Position numbers and translations under genes: made by a program
Source: Marinobacter sp. Arc7-DN-1
GTDB lineage: Bacteria > Pseudomonadota > Gammaproteobacteria > Pseudomonadales > Oleiphilaceae
Direction: 5' to 3'
Assembly: GCF_003441595.1 (NCBI RefSeq)
Contig: NZ_CP031848.1
Span: forward strand, 1,612,001 to 1,676,000
Length of the DNA stretch: 64,000 bases
Shown here: one piece after another, positions 1-6,636 of the stretch
Layout of the letters: every line of letters starts with the position of its first letter
How positions within the stretch are numbered: the stretch's first letter is position 1
The notes under the pieces: generated by a model
What the model was told of the DNA's origin: nothing
The model's input: only the letters and a program-made list of their open reading frames with translations
Databases searched by the model: none

Positions 1-1
1 C

Positions 2-856
2 GTCAAGGCCCAGGATCGTGAATCCCGCGAACGGACACCGACGCCGAGCGAAAAGTCGCTGACTCCGAAAGAGCGTGAGACCGTAGCCGAACATAGCAAT
101 CTATCGTCGCTGACTGTCTACTCTATCATTCTGCGCGAGGGCGAAAAGGAGCTTGAACGCCCGAAAAGCTCGCTCTGGTGGTCCGGCGTGGCAGCAGGTC
201 TCGGGATTTCGACCTCGGTCCTCGTCGAGGGGATTATCCGCTCCAATCTGGGCTCAGATCACCCCTACCTGACGTTGATTGAAAGCCTGGGCTACTCGTT
301 CGGATTTGTCCTCGTGATCCTGTGCCGGCTTCAACTGTTCACCGAGAACACCATCACCGTCGTGCTGCCGGTTCTGGCCCAGCCGACGCGCAACCGGTTC
401 TATTGTACCGCCCGCCTTTGGGGAATTGTGCTTGTGGCCAATCTGTGTGGCACGTTTATTACCGCCGCCATCGGCGTCCACGGGGGCATCCTTCCCGTCG
501 ATACCCTGGCCGCGATGGTGGAGATGTCGCGCCACCTGGCAACACTGACTCCGGCCGAGACACTTTTGCGGGGTATTCCATCCGGCTTTTTCATAGCGGC
601 TATTGTGTGGATGCTGCCTTCGGCGAAGAGATCCGAAGTGCTGGTTATCGTCATGTTTACCTGGCTGATTGCGGCGGGTGACTTTACCCATGTGATTGCC
701 GGGTCAAACGAGATTTTCACGCTAGTGCTCAGTGGGGAAATGAGCGTCTTCAACGCCCTGATCTATCATATTTCCCCGGTACTCATCGGCAACATTATCG
801 GTGGTACAGGTCTGTTCGCGATGCTGGCCTACGCCCAGGTTCATGAAGAAATGTGA
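2..856 (+). CDS. formate/nitrite transporter (FNT) family channel, YfdC-like, 5' end outside the window
   Basis: The reading frame is open from the first bases, so the true start lies upstream. The visible N-terminal ~60 residues are charged and cytosolic, with the stretch EGEKELERP just before the first membrane segment. Six hydrophobic helices follow, with FNT-type glycine-rich helix breaks (SLGYSFGFVLVIL, LCRLQLFTENT). The charged N-terminal extension and the RLQLFTENT segment resemble the E. coli YfdC branch more than FocA or NirC. FNT pentamers conduct small monovalent anions across the inner membrane. The substrate cannot be read from the sequence, and no partner gene is visible in the window. 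Confidence 0.85.
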   Translation, partial: VKAQDRESRERTPTPSEKSLTPKERETVAEHSNLSSLTVYSIILREGEKELERPKSSLWWSGVAAGLGISTSVLVEGIIRSNLGSDHPYLTLIESLGYSFGFVLVILCRLQLFTENTITVVLPVLAQPTRNRFYCTARLWGIVLVANLCGTFITAAIGVHGGILPVDTLAAMVEMSRHLATLTPAETLLRGIPSGFFIAAIVWMLPSAKRSEVLVIVMFTWLIAAGDFTHVIAGSNEIFTLVLSGEMSVFNALIYHISPVLIGNIIGGTGLFAMLAYAQVHEEM

Positions 857-903
857 TGCAGCGCCGAGCACTGGTATCCACACTGGCTGGTTAATAGGTG
901 TCG

Positions 904-1896
904 CTAACCCGCGCCGTCGCCCAACGTATGTCCTCTAACGGTCTCGTTGTAGAGGCATTGGTGCGTGTGCCATTTCTCGTCCGTGCTAGCCTTGCTGCCT
1001 TCCCACCGGGGATCCTGAGGCCGTTCGTGACTGTTGATGAAGGCAGCCACATCCCAGGCTTGCTGGTCCGTGAGAACGGCTTCCTTCTCCACAGGACTGG
1101 CTTTTCCAAGAGGCATGTTGTATTTGATGAAGGCAGCCGCTGTGTTGACCCGGTGCATTCCAGCCCCCCAGTTGTAGGCTCCGGCACCCCATAGTGGCGG
1201 GAAAATCTGACGGCCATCGTCCGCGAATTTTCCACTGCCGTCACTGCCATGGCAAATGCTGCATTGATTCTGGTACACCTCCTCACCACGGCTCACGCTG
1301 CTTCCGTTCTGGGGTTCGGGAACAGCCGCGTAACCGCGCCCAGGCAGATTCTTGCCAATTGGTGCCCCCTCGGCCGACCAGAAAAAGAACGCCTGCAGAT
1401 CCTTGAGCACCTGGCTATCGGGCTCGGGCGGTCCACCGGCCTCCGAACTGTTCGCATTCATCGAGTAGGTGAAGCAACCGCGAATGCGTTCATCCATGGT
1501 ATTGACGTGGTCATTCTTGCCCCGGTATTTGGGATAAATACCCCACGCACCCCACATGGGAGCGGAGTTAGCGGCGAGACCGCCGGCCAGATGACAATTG
1601 CCGCAATTCTGCTTGTTGCCCACAAAGCGCTTGGCTTCCGGGTGCTGGCGCGTATTCACGAATGCCTCCCAACCGCTGCGCACGCTGTCACCGAACGGCC
1701 CCTCGGGAATATCGTCGAGGCTTGGGGGCTGATGGTACCCCTCCGCACCGGCTTCTGGAGCCGGTTCAAGTTCCACCTGCTTAGTGAGCGTCTCATCAAC
1801 CTGGGCATTCACTGAAAGTGCAAAGAGCGCCAGGACCGCTGGCAACAGCGGACTCCGGATGCCACGAAGGGGGTGTTTGATGTCCTTTGCTGTCAT
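904..1896 (-). CDS. tsdA: thiosulfate dehydrogenase TsdA, diheme c-type cytochrome
   Basis: TsdA joins two thiosulfate molecules to tetrathionate in the periplasm and passes electrons to a cytochrome partner. The 330-residue product has a signal peptide (residues ~1-31, ending SVNA). Heme site 1 is CGNCH at 98-102 and heme site 2 is CSICH at 212-216. C141 in RIRGCF matches the unusual cysteine axial ligand of TsdA heme 1, and M261 is a candidate ligand for heme 2. The NSAPMWGAWGIYPKYRGKN segment is typical of the family. The start is supported by an AGAGG ribosome site. It lies 19 bp downstream of tsdB on the same strand. The enzyme can also run as a tetrathionate reductase in some bacteria; direction is not decidable here. 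Confidence 0.88.
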   Translation of the reverse strand: MTAKDIKHPLRGIRSPLLPAVLALFALSVNAQVDETLTKQVELEPAPEAGAEGYHQPPSLDDIPEGPFGDSVRSGWEAFVNTRQHPEAKRFVGNKQNCGNCHLAGGLAANSAPMWGAWGIYPKYRGKNDHVNTMDERIRGCFTYSMNANSSEAGGPPEPDSQVLKDLQAFFFWSAEGAPIGKNLPGRGYAAVPEPQNGSSVSRGEEVYQNQCSICHGSDGSGKFADDGRQIFPPLWGAGAYNWGAGMHRVNTAAAFIKYNMPLGKASPVEKEAVLTDQQAWDVAAFINSHERPQDPRWEGSKASTDEKWHTHQCLYNETVRGHTLGDGAG

Positions 1897-1915
1897 GGCG
1901 GCCTCTCAGGTCGGA

Positions 1916-2587
1916 TTATTGAACGTTATTGGAAGGCTGGGCGGGCAACGAGGCGAACCAGGCGGTCACCGCCTGGCTATCTTCGTCGCTGAGGCGTTTT
2001 GCAACCGATGCCATCAAACCATTGGGGTCGTTGTGGCGGCTGCCGGACTGCCAGGCCTTGATCTGGTTTTGGAGGTACGTTGCCGGTTGCCCCGCAATCG
2101 ATGGGAAAGCGACACCCACGCCTTGACCCTGGAGGCCGTGGCAGGAGGTACAAGCGGGAATACCCTGTTGCCAGTCTCCACGCTGAGCGAGCGTCTCCCC
2201 CCGATGCAGGGTTTTCTGATCCACTTCCCCACCGGGTGCCATGGTCGGAGGTTTCAGGCTGGCGAAGTATTCCGCGACATCCCCACGCTGCTGTTCTGAA
2301 AGCGCAGAGGCGATGGGGGCCATAATCGGGTTACTCCGAGTGCCGTTAGCCATTGCTGTGAGTTGCTGGGCCATATAATCGGCATTCAACCCCGCCAAGC
2401 GCGGCCATCCGGCGGCTGCATTCCCACCACCCTGCGCGCCGTGACAGGAAGAACAGGCTTGCACCCCTTCACCGCCCTGTTGCGCCAGTTTTTTCCCTGC
2501 TTCGTTAGCCGCACCTATGGTGGGCATCAACAGTATCAGAAGTGAGAAACCAAACAGTCCACACGTAAAGCCGCCGCGACCGTGCAT
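1916..2587 (-). CDS. tsdB: TsdB-like diheme cytochrome c4-type protein
   Basis: A periplasmic diheme cytochrome and the likely electron acceptor of TsdA. The ATG at 2587 is chosen over upstream codons because AGGAGG lies 7 nt before it and it gives a clean signal peptide (hydrophobic run LFGFSLLILL, cleavage near GAANE). Two c-heme sites are present, CSSCH at residues 45-49 and CTSCH in the second half. Each half has the c4-type GxGxAxxWPRLAG / GVAFPSIAGQ loop, showing internal duplication. Length is 223 residues. It precedes tsdA by 19 bp, which is the usual tsdB-tsdA order. As an isolated protein it could be called cytochrome c4; the neighbour decides the role. Confidence 0.83.
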   Translation of the reverse strand: MHGRGGFTCGLFGFSLLILLMPTIGAANEAGKKLAQQGGEGVQACSSCHGAQGGGNAAAGWPRLAGLNADYMAQQLTAMANGTRSNPIMAPIASALSEQQRGDVAEYFASLKPPTMAPGGEVDQKTLHRGETLAQRGDWQQGIPACTSCHGLQGQGVGVAFPSIAGQPATYLQNQIKAWQSGSRHNDPNGLMASVAKRLSDEDSQAVTAWFASLPAQPSNNVQ

Positions 2588-2709
2588 CGAGATGCCTCCT
2601 GGCCAAAAATATAACCCTGTCTCCCAGCCTAAAGCCATCTAGCTGGACACACATTAAAATCATAGTCCCTCGCGTCACTTTCTGATACCACTAGTCCATC
2701 CAGCGTAAT

Positions 2710-2723
2710 CCGGAACAGATCTA
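2710..2723 (-). repeat. short dispersed repeat, TCTGTCCCGG family, inverted copy
   Basis: CCGGAACAGATCTA here is the reverse complement of the TAGATCTGTyCCGG core found four more times between 4.6 and 6.3 kb. It sits in the 266-bp space between tsdB and the SDR gene. One base differs from the common core. No gene is seen in that space. Confidence 0.5.
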
Positions 2724-2853
2724 TTTTTTCAGAGCTGGGTATCCGTTCAGCTTAGCGGCAATTGCAAAGCGAAATTCAAAGAGGGAACCTAGACAAAAGA
2801 GTTCGAGGTCCCAAGCGGCGAGACGATACCTTGCGGGAAAACAGGAGCCTTCA

Positions 2854-3606
2854 ATGACGTTTGATTTCCACGGCCGGCGCGTCATCGTCGCTGGCGGCAG
2901 CAAAGGTATTGGCCGGGCCATCGTGCTGGGATTTGCCCGAGCCGGCGCAAGCGTCTCTGTCTGCGCACGCGGGCAGGCGTCCCTGGACGGGCTGGCGGAA
3001 GAGGTGGCAGGCGAGGGGCTGGCGGCGCTGCATGTGGCCCCCTGCGACATCGGCGACAAGACCGCGCTGGAGACCTATCTGCAGAGCGCCATGGACGAGC
3101 TGGGTGGCCTGGACGTGCTCGTCAATTGCGCCTCTGCGTTCGGGCGAGAGGACAACGAAGAAGGCTGGCTGAGCAGCATTGAGGTGGATCTGATGGGCAC
3201 GGTTCGCGCCGGCCATACCTGCCTGCCAGCGCTCAAGGAAACCGGGGGCACGATCATCAACATTGCCTCCATCGCCGCCCTGCACGCCTCGACACGCACC
3301 GCCCCTTACGCAGCCATAAAAGCCGCCGTCGCTCACTATACCGGCAGCCTCGCGGTAGCCATGGCCCCGCATAAAGTGCGGGTTAATGGCATTGCCCCGG
3401 GCTCGATCGAGTTTCCGGGCGGCGTCTGGGACCAGGCCCGGCAGAACAATCCAGAGCTCTACCAGCGTATTCGTGGAGGGATTCCCTTCGGGCGCCTGGG
3501 CACGCCGGAGGAAGTCGCCGACGTAGCGTTATTCCTGGCCTCCGATATGGCCCGCTGGATGACCGGCCAGACACTGGTGGTGGACGGCGGCCAGGTTTTG
3601 TCCTGA
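2854..3606 (+). CDS. SDR-family NAD(P)-dependent oxidoreductase
   Basis: A classical short-chain dehydrogenase/reductase of 250 residues. The dinucleotide-binding loop is GGSKGIG at 14-20, a variant of TGxxxGxG. The NNAG structural motif is replaced by NCAS (91-94). The catalytic residues S139, Y152 and K156 are in place (Y-AAI-K). The C-terminus has the usual MARWMTGQTLVVDGGQ ending. An AGGAG ribosome site precedes the ATG. It is 37 bp from the MOSC gene on the same strand, so the two may be co-transcribed. The substrate cannot be inferred. Confidence 0.88.
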   Translation: MTFDFHGRRVIVAGGSKGIGRAIVLGFARAGASVSVCARGQASLDGLAEEVAGEGLAALHVAPCDIGDKTALETYLQSAMDELGGLDVLVNCASAFGREDNEEGWLSSIEVDLMGTVRAGHTCLPALKETGGTIINIASIAALHASTRTAPYAAIKAAVAHYTGSLAVAMAPHKVRVNGIAPGSIEFPGGVWDQARQNNPELYQRIRGGIPFGRLGTPEEVADVALFLASDMARWMTGQTLVVDGGQVLS

Positions 3607-3643
3607 GCCTCCAACTCATCGCCCAAGGAGTTTTATAACGCCC

Positions 3644-4135
3644 ATGCCCGAATCGACCCCGCTTCAAACCCTGCTCGACACACTTCCTCAATGCGGCCGC
3701 GTTGAGTGGATTGGCATCCGCCCTGCACGCGGTGAGCCCATGCAGGTGCTCGAGAGGGCGACTGTCACCCCGGGCAAAGGACTGGACGGAGATCGATTCA
3801 AGGGCCGCGACACCAGCAAACGGCAGGTGACCCTGATCCAAAAAGAACACCTACATGCCATTGCCGCCTGCCTGCAGCGGGAAGCCATTGACCCCGAGGT
3901 TTTCCGGCGCAACATCGTCGTCTCTGGCCTGAACCTGCTGGCTCTGAAAGGCAAAAGGTTCCGGATCGGTGGTGTGGTGCTGGAATACACGGGCCTGTGC
4001 CACCCCTGCAGCAAGATGGAGACCGCCCTCGGGCCGGGTGGGTACAACGCCATGCGTGGGCATGGAGGCATTACTACGCGGGTGGTTGAAGGGGGTGAGC
4101 TGGCTCGTGGTGACAATGTGCAGGCATTGCTATAG
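3644..4135 (+). CDS. MOSC domain-containing protein
   Basis: A 163-residue stand-alone MOSC (MoCo sulfurase C-terminal) domain. The MOSC family binds the molybdenum cofactor or sulfur in cofactor transfer and in mARC-like enzymes. Visible signatures are GKGLDGDRF near residue 46, RRNIVVSGLNL near 88, and the conserved cysteine region TGLCHPCSKME. Short single-domain MOSC proteins (YiiM-like) are common in gammaproteobacteria. It follows the SDR gene and precedes a tautomerase gene on the same strand. No specific substrate is assigned. Confidence 0.85.
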   Translation: MPESTPLQTLLDTLPQCGRVEWIGIRPARGEPMQVLERATVTPGKGLDGDRFKGRDTSKRQVTLIQKEHLHAIAACLQREAIDPEVFRRNIVVSGLNLLALKGKRFRIGGVVLEYTGLCHPCSKMETALGPGGYNAMRGHGGITTRVVEGGELARGDNVQALL

Positions 4136-4208
4136 TGAAACAAGACCACCGGATTCCCAATCCGCGCCAAAACAAGTCCGAACAGGTCACTCTCCCCAGG
4201 ATGTCGCC

Positions 4209-4643
4209 ATGCCCACCTATACCGTTACGGTTGCCAATCTGCCCCTCTCACAGACGCAGAAATCCGAGATAGCGGAAGCGATAACAACCGCACATCACGC
4301 GCAAACTGGTGCGCCCCGCTTTTTTGCCCAGGTTTTGTTTTCTTCCACCAATGAGGGCGAGCACTTTGTCGGTGGCAAGGTAAACACGGCGCCCCAAGTG
4401 TATGTGCACGGCCTGGTAAGGCAAGGCCGCGCTACGGAGGTCAAGCAAGCCCTGATGAGCCAGATGCTTGAAGAGATAGTCCGGATTGCAGGCGTAACCG
4501 CTGAGGACGTCTGGATCTATCTGCAGGACATTCCAGCCACTCAGATGATCGAGTTTGGCCGGTTTTTGCCTGCGCCGGGAGATGAAGCTGAGTGGGAACG
4601 GGAAATGACGCCAGAAAAGCGCGCCAGGTTGCCCAAAGGATAG
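4209..4643 (+). CDS. tautomerase/MIF-superfamily protein
   Basis: The start is the ATG giving MPTYTVTV, which leaves the N-terminal proline needed as catalytic base once Met is removed. Upstream in-frame starts would bury that proline. The product is 144 residues, longer than the ~62-residue 4-oxalocrotonate tautomerases and near the size of two-motif fused tautomerases. The C-terminal part has VWIYLQDIPATQMIEFGRF, resembling cis-CaaD-type members. The reaction is not decidable from sequence. The stop TAG overlaps the first base triplet of a dispersed repeat (4641-4660). Confidence 0.75.
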   Translation: MPTYTVTVANLPLSQTQKSEIAEAITTAHHAQTGAPRFFAQVLFSSTNEGEHFVGGKVNTAPQVYVHGLVRQGRATEVKQALMSQMLEEIVRIAGVTAEDVWIYLQDIPATQMIEFGRFLPAPGDEAEWEREMTPEKRARLPKG

Positions 4644-4660
4644 ATCTGTCCCGGTTTTCC
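4641..4660 (+). repeat. short dispersed repeat TAGATCTGTCCCGG family, copy 2
   Basis: Full core TAGATCTGTCCCGGTTTTCC. It begins at the stop codon of the tautomerase gene and lies 45 bp beyond the 3' end of the convergent small gene at 4705-5010. Same orientation as the copies at 5104, 5836 and 6273. Confidence 0.7.
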
Positions 4661-4704
4661 CGCCAGCATTGGCGCCCGCTTCTTGCCCCCGTTCTTTTTA
4701 AGCT

Positions 4705-5010
4705 TCAGCTTTCACTGAGGGTGGAAATGCCGTCTACCTCGGTTACTGTTTTGGCATCCGCCCGCTCAATGATTTTGAGGAGAGTGGATTGAATGGTTTC
4801 GTCTTCCCTGGCATCACCGCCGCTTACAAACGTTTGCTTCTGGGGATCCGCACCCTCTTCCTCGGTATATGAAATCACAACCTCGCTGGCTGAATCGGGC
4901 GTTTTACCAAAGTGCGCTTTACCAAAGTACTCTAGCGAAACCAACGGATAGCCGTGAAAGCCCTTCTTGACTTGCTTTGCGATACGCTTTTTTGCTTTAT
5001 CCACATTCAT
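4705..5010 (-). CDS. conserved-looking hypothetical protein, 101 residues
   Basis: Not recognised. The protein is soluble, with no signal peptide or membrane segment. The N-terminus is strongly basic (KAKKRIAKQVKKGFHGYP) and the C-terminal half acidic (EEEGADPQ, AREDETIQ). The fold appears mixed alpha/beta. It is the first of three small minus-strand genes, each followed within ~50 bp by a copy of the TCTGTCCCGG repeat. Base use matches the surrounding chromosome. Coding status rests on codon use and a plausible start. Confidence 0.6.
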   Translation of the reverse strand: MNVDKAKKRIAKQVKKGFHGYPLVSLEYFGKAHFGKTPDSASEVVISYTEEEGADPQKQTFVSGGDAREDETIQSTLLKIIERADAKTVTEVDGISTLSES

Positions 5011-5103
5011 AGTGAGGGCCTGTCGCTGCGGTTGTTATCTGAGTGCACATCCGCACCCAGTCGATACCATTCGCCAATTCTATGCCCTTAACCCCATCCA
5101 AAA

Positions 5104-5123
5104 TAGGTCTGCCCCGGTTTTCC
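5104..5123 (+). repeat. short dispersed repeat TAGGTCTGCCCCGG family, copy 3
   Basis: TAGGTCTGCCCCGGTTTTCC differs from copy 2 at two positions. It lies 24 bp beyond the 3' end of the minus-strand gene 5148-5810 and upstream of 4705-5010. It is directly followed by GAAAACC, so GGTTTTCCGAAAACC forms a small palindrome. Confidence 0.7.
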
Positions 5124-5147
5124 GAAAACCGTCGGCCACTGTTCAAG

Positions 5148-5810
5148 TCAGATCCTCCGCAAAGCATCATCAAGGTCCAACTTGCGAAACGTTTGGCGCA
5201 ACGTGTCGCTGGCCAGTCGCGCCTCCCATTGCCTGCGCTGTTCCAGCATCGATTCGTCGGCAGCCAGGGAGTCGAGAACGGACAATGCATAATCCCGGAG
5301 CAGCTCACTCCGGCACTCGATGACAAGATCGGACGACGCCGCAGTACCGGACCCGGAGTAGGCAAAGCAGCGCTGGACATTGCGCCTGGCGCTTTCCCGT
5401 TCAACCGGTGAGATCGCAACCTCCCGCGCGTCGTTGTCGGGAACCAGTAAAACGTTCACGCCCCGCCCGGTAATGGCTTCGGTGGTCTGCTGCGCGTCGT
5501 GTGGAACGTGGACATTCTTGTGGTTTGGCCAGATGTCGAACATGCCATAGTCGGCACAGGGGCCCTCTCGCTGAAACGTAAAGAAATCCGGGTAGGCATA
5601 GAACTCTGGCCCCCGCTCGCGATAGCGGTCATAGAACGCGGTGACGTAGGCCATGATGAGGGTCATTGCACCAATGCCCTCAAACCGACGAGGGACAACG
5701 ATGCCAAGGCGATCCGTATCCTGAAACGACGAAAACAAGTCCGAGTGCGGAATGGCCTCGCCATCCTGGGTGATTTTGAAATCGCTGCCTCGCAGGCTGC
5801 TGCTGTGCAT
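5148..5810 (-). CDS. hypothetical protein, 220 residues
   Basis: Not recognised. It is a soluble, acidic protein without signal peptide or obvious membrane helix. The N-terminal half is aromatic-rich (YVTAFYDRYRERGPEFYAYP, then FTFQREG). The C-terminal third is helical and charged (ESMLEQRRQWEARL, FRKLDLDDALRRI). A central region NVHVPHDAQQTTEAI contains two histidines but no family signature I know. It belongs to the minus-strand group with 4705-5010 and 5860-6150. Only the reading frame and codon use support it as a gene. Confidence 0.6.
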   Translation of the reverse strand: MHSSSLRGSDFKITQDGEAIPHSDLFSSFQDTDRLGIVVPRRFEGIGAMTLIMAYVTAFYDRYRERGPEFYAYPDFFTFQREGPCADYGMFDIWPNHKNVHVPHDAQQTTEAITGRGVNVLLVPDNDAREVAISPVERESARRNVQRCFAYSGSGTAASSDLVIECRSELLRDYALSVLDSLAADESMLEQRRQWEARLASDTLRQTFRKLDLDDALRRI

Positions 5811-5835
5811 GGTTATGTCGAACGCTTTCAGAAAA

Positions 5836-5853
5836 TAGGCCTGTCCCGATTCT
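5836..5853 (+). repeat. short dispersed repeat TAGGCCTGTCCCGATTCT, divergent copy 4
   Basis: Same core as the neighbouring copies but with the final segment changed to CCCGATTCT. It fills most of the 49-bp gap between the genes 5148-5810 and 5860-6150. Confidence 0.55.
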
Positions 5854-5859
5854 GAGCGG

Positions 5860-6150
5860 TCACGACCGGCCAGTCAAAAGCCATAACAACAAGCCAGCAA
5901 CCCCGAAAAGAAGCACTGCGAAATGGACAGCCAGGTTCTTCCGGATAGTTGGGGCGGGCTTAGCGTTGAAGCTGAAATAATCCGCACCAAACAGCCCAAC
6001 ACCACAGCGCTCACAGTAGTTTTTCGAGTAAGAGACCCGGAGCTCAGATGGCTCAAACTTTTTTCGGCAACTGTAACAACTGGGTTTTCTCACTTCGGGC
6101 TCCGATTTGTCTGGAGGACCGGGCACAATCACCCCGGCCTGCCTTGGCAT
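5860..6150 (-). CDS. small zinc-ribbon protein with C-terminal membrane anchor
   Basis: The start at 6150 is chosen because GAGGAG lies just upstream (5 nt); longer in-frame starts lack a ribosome site. The 96-residue product has two CxxC pairs (CYSC and CERC) consistent with a zinc ribbon in its first half. A single hydrophobic helix near the C-terminus (LAVHFAVLLFGVAGLLLWLL) should anchor it in the inner membrane with the ribbon facing the cytoplasm. The function is unknown. It is the third gene of the repeat-bounded minus-strand group. Confidence 0.6.
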   Translation of the reverse strand: MPRQAGVIVPGPPDKSEPEVRKPSCYSCRKKFEPSELRVSYSKNYCERCGVGLFGADYFSFNAKPAPTIRKNLAVHFAVLLFGVAGLLLWLLTGRS

Positions 6151-6272
6151 TAACTCCTCCTCGCTGTTGAAACACGGAATCCTTTCTGCGCTGAACGCCG
6201 ATCTTAACCAAAGCACGCTGGAGGTTGTTAGGGACTTACTTTAGCGCTGGGCCATCAGCGAAGACGAAAAAA

Positions 6273-6292
6273 TCGATCTGTCCCGGTTTTCC
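6273..6292 (+). repeat. short dispersed repeat TCGATCTGTCCCGG family, copy 5
   Basis: TCGATCTGTCCCGGTTTTCC, 18 of 20 bases identical to copy 2. It marks the last repeat before the AT-richer island begins. Confidence 0.7.
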
Positions 6293-6636
6293 GATAGCCT
6301 CATTGCTTTCATGCGCATGACTGTCAGTAGTAGAGTAGGAAGTACACATAGCGGCACTAAAACGCTGTTGATTTTTCAAAGGAAAGTAAACCAGACTGAC
6401 TGTAGACCAGGGCTGCTAATCAATACACGCTATAGTAACGTTCAACCAGATAAGGGCAAAATCACGCCTGTTGCTGACAAAGCGATGAGTGGACGAAAAC
6501 TTCCAAGCACAGGTACTAGGCCATGCTTCTTATTTGAAAACAAGCTCTATCGATAGTTCGGGCTCTAATTCGATATTTCGATATACAGCCAACCGAATTA
6601 CCGATCTCCGATGCCGCTGAGACAGGATGAAACGTA
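6293..6636. other. AT-rich non-coding leader of the defence-type island
   Basis: No convincing gene is seen here; short open frames lack ribosome sites and family resemblance. The last 70 bp hold a direct repeat TTCGATAT TTCGATAT (6569-6584 region) that could be an operator or part of the promoter for the downstream kinase gene. The base composition drops sharply from the flanking high-GC sequence, consistent with the left boundary of an acquired segment. Confidence 0.4.

Noticed and set aside
3969..4208. 80-residue N-terminal extension of the tautomerase
   Set aside because: It overlaps the MOSC gene out of frame and would hide the N-terminal catalytic proline.
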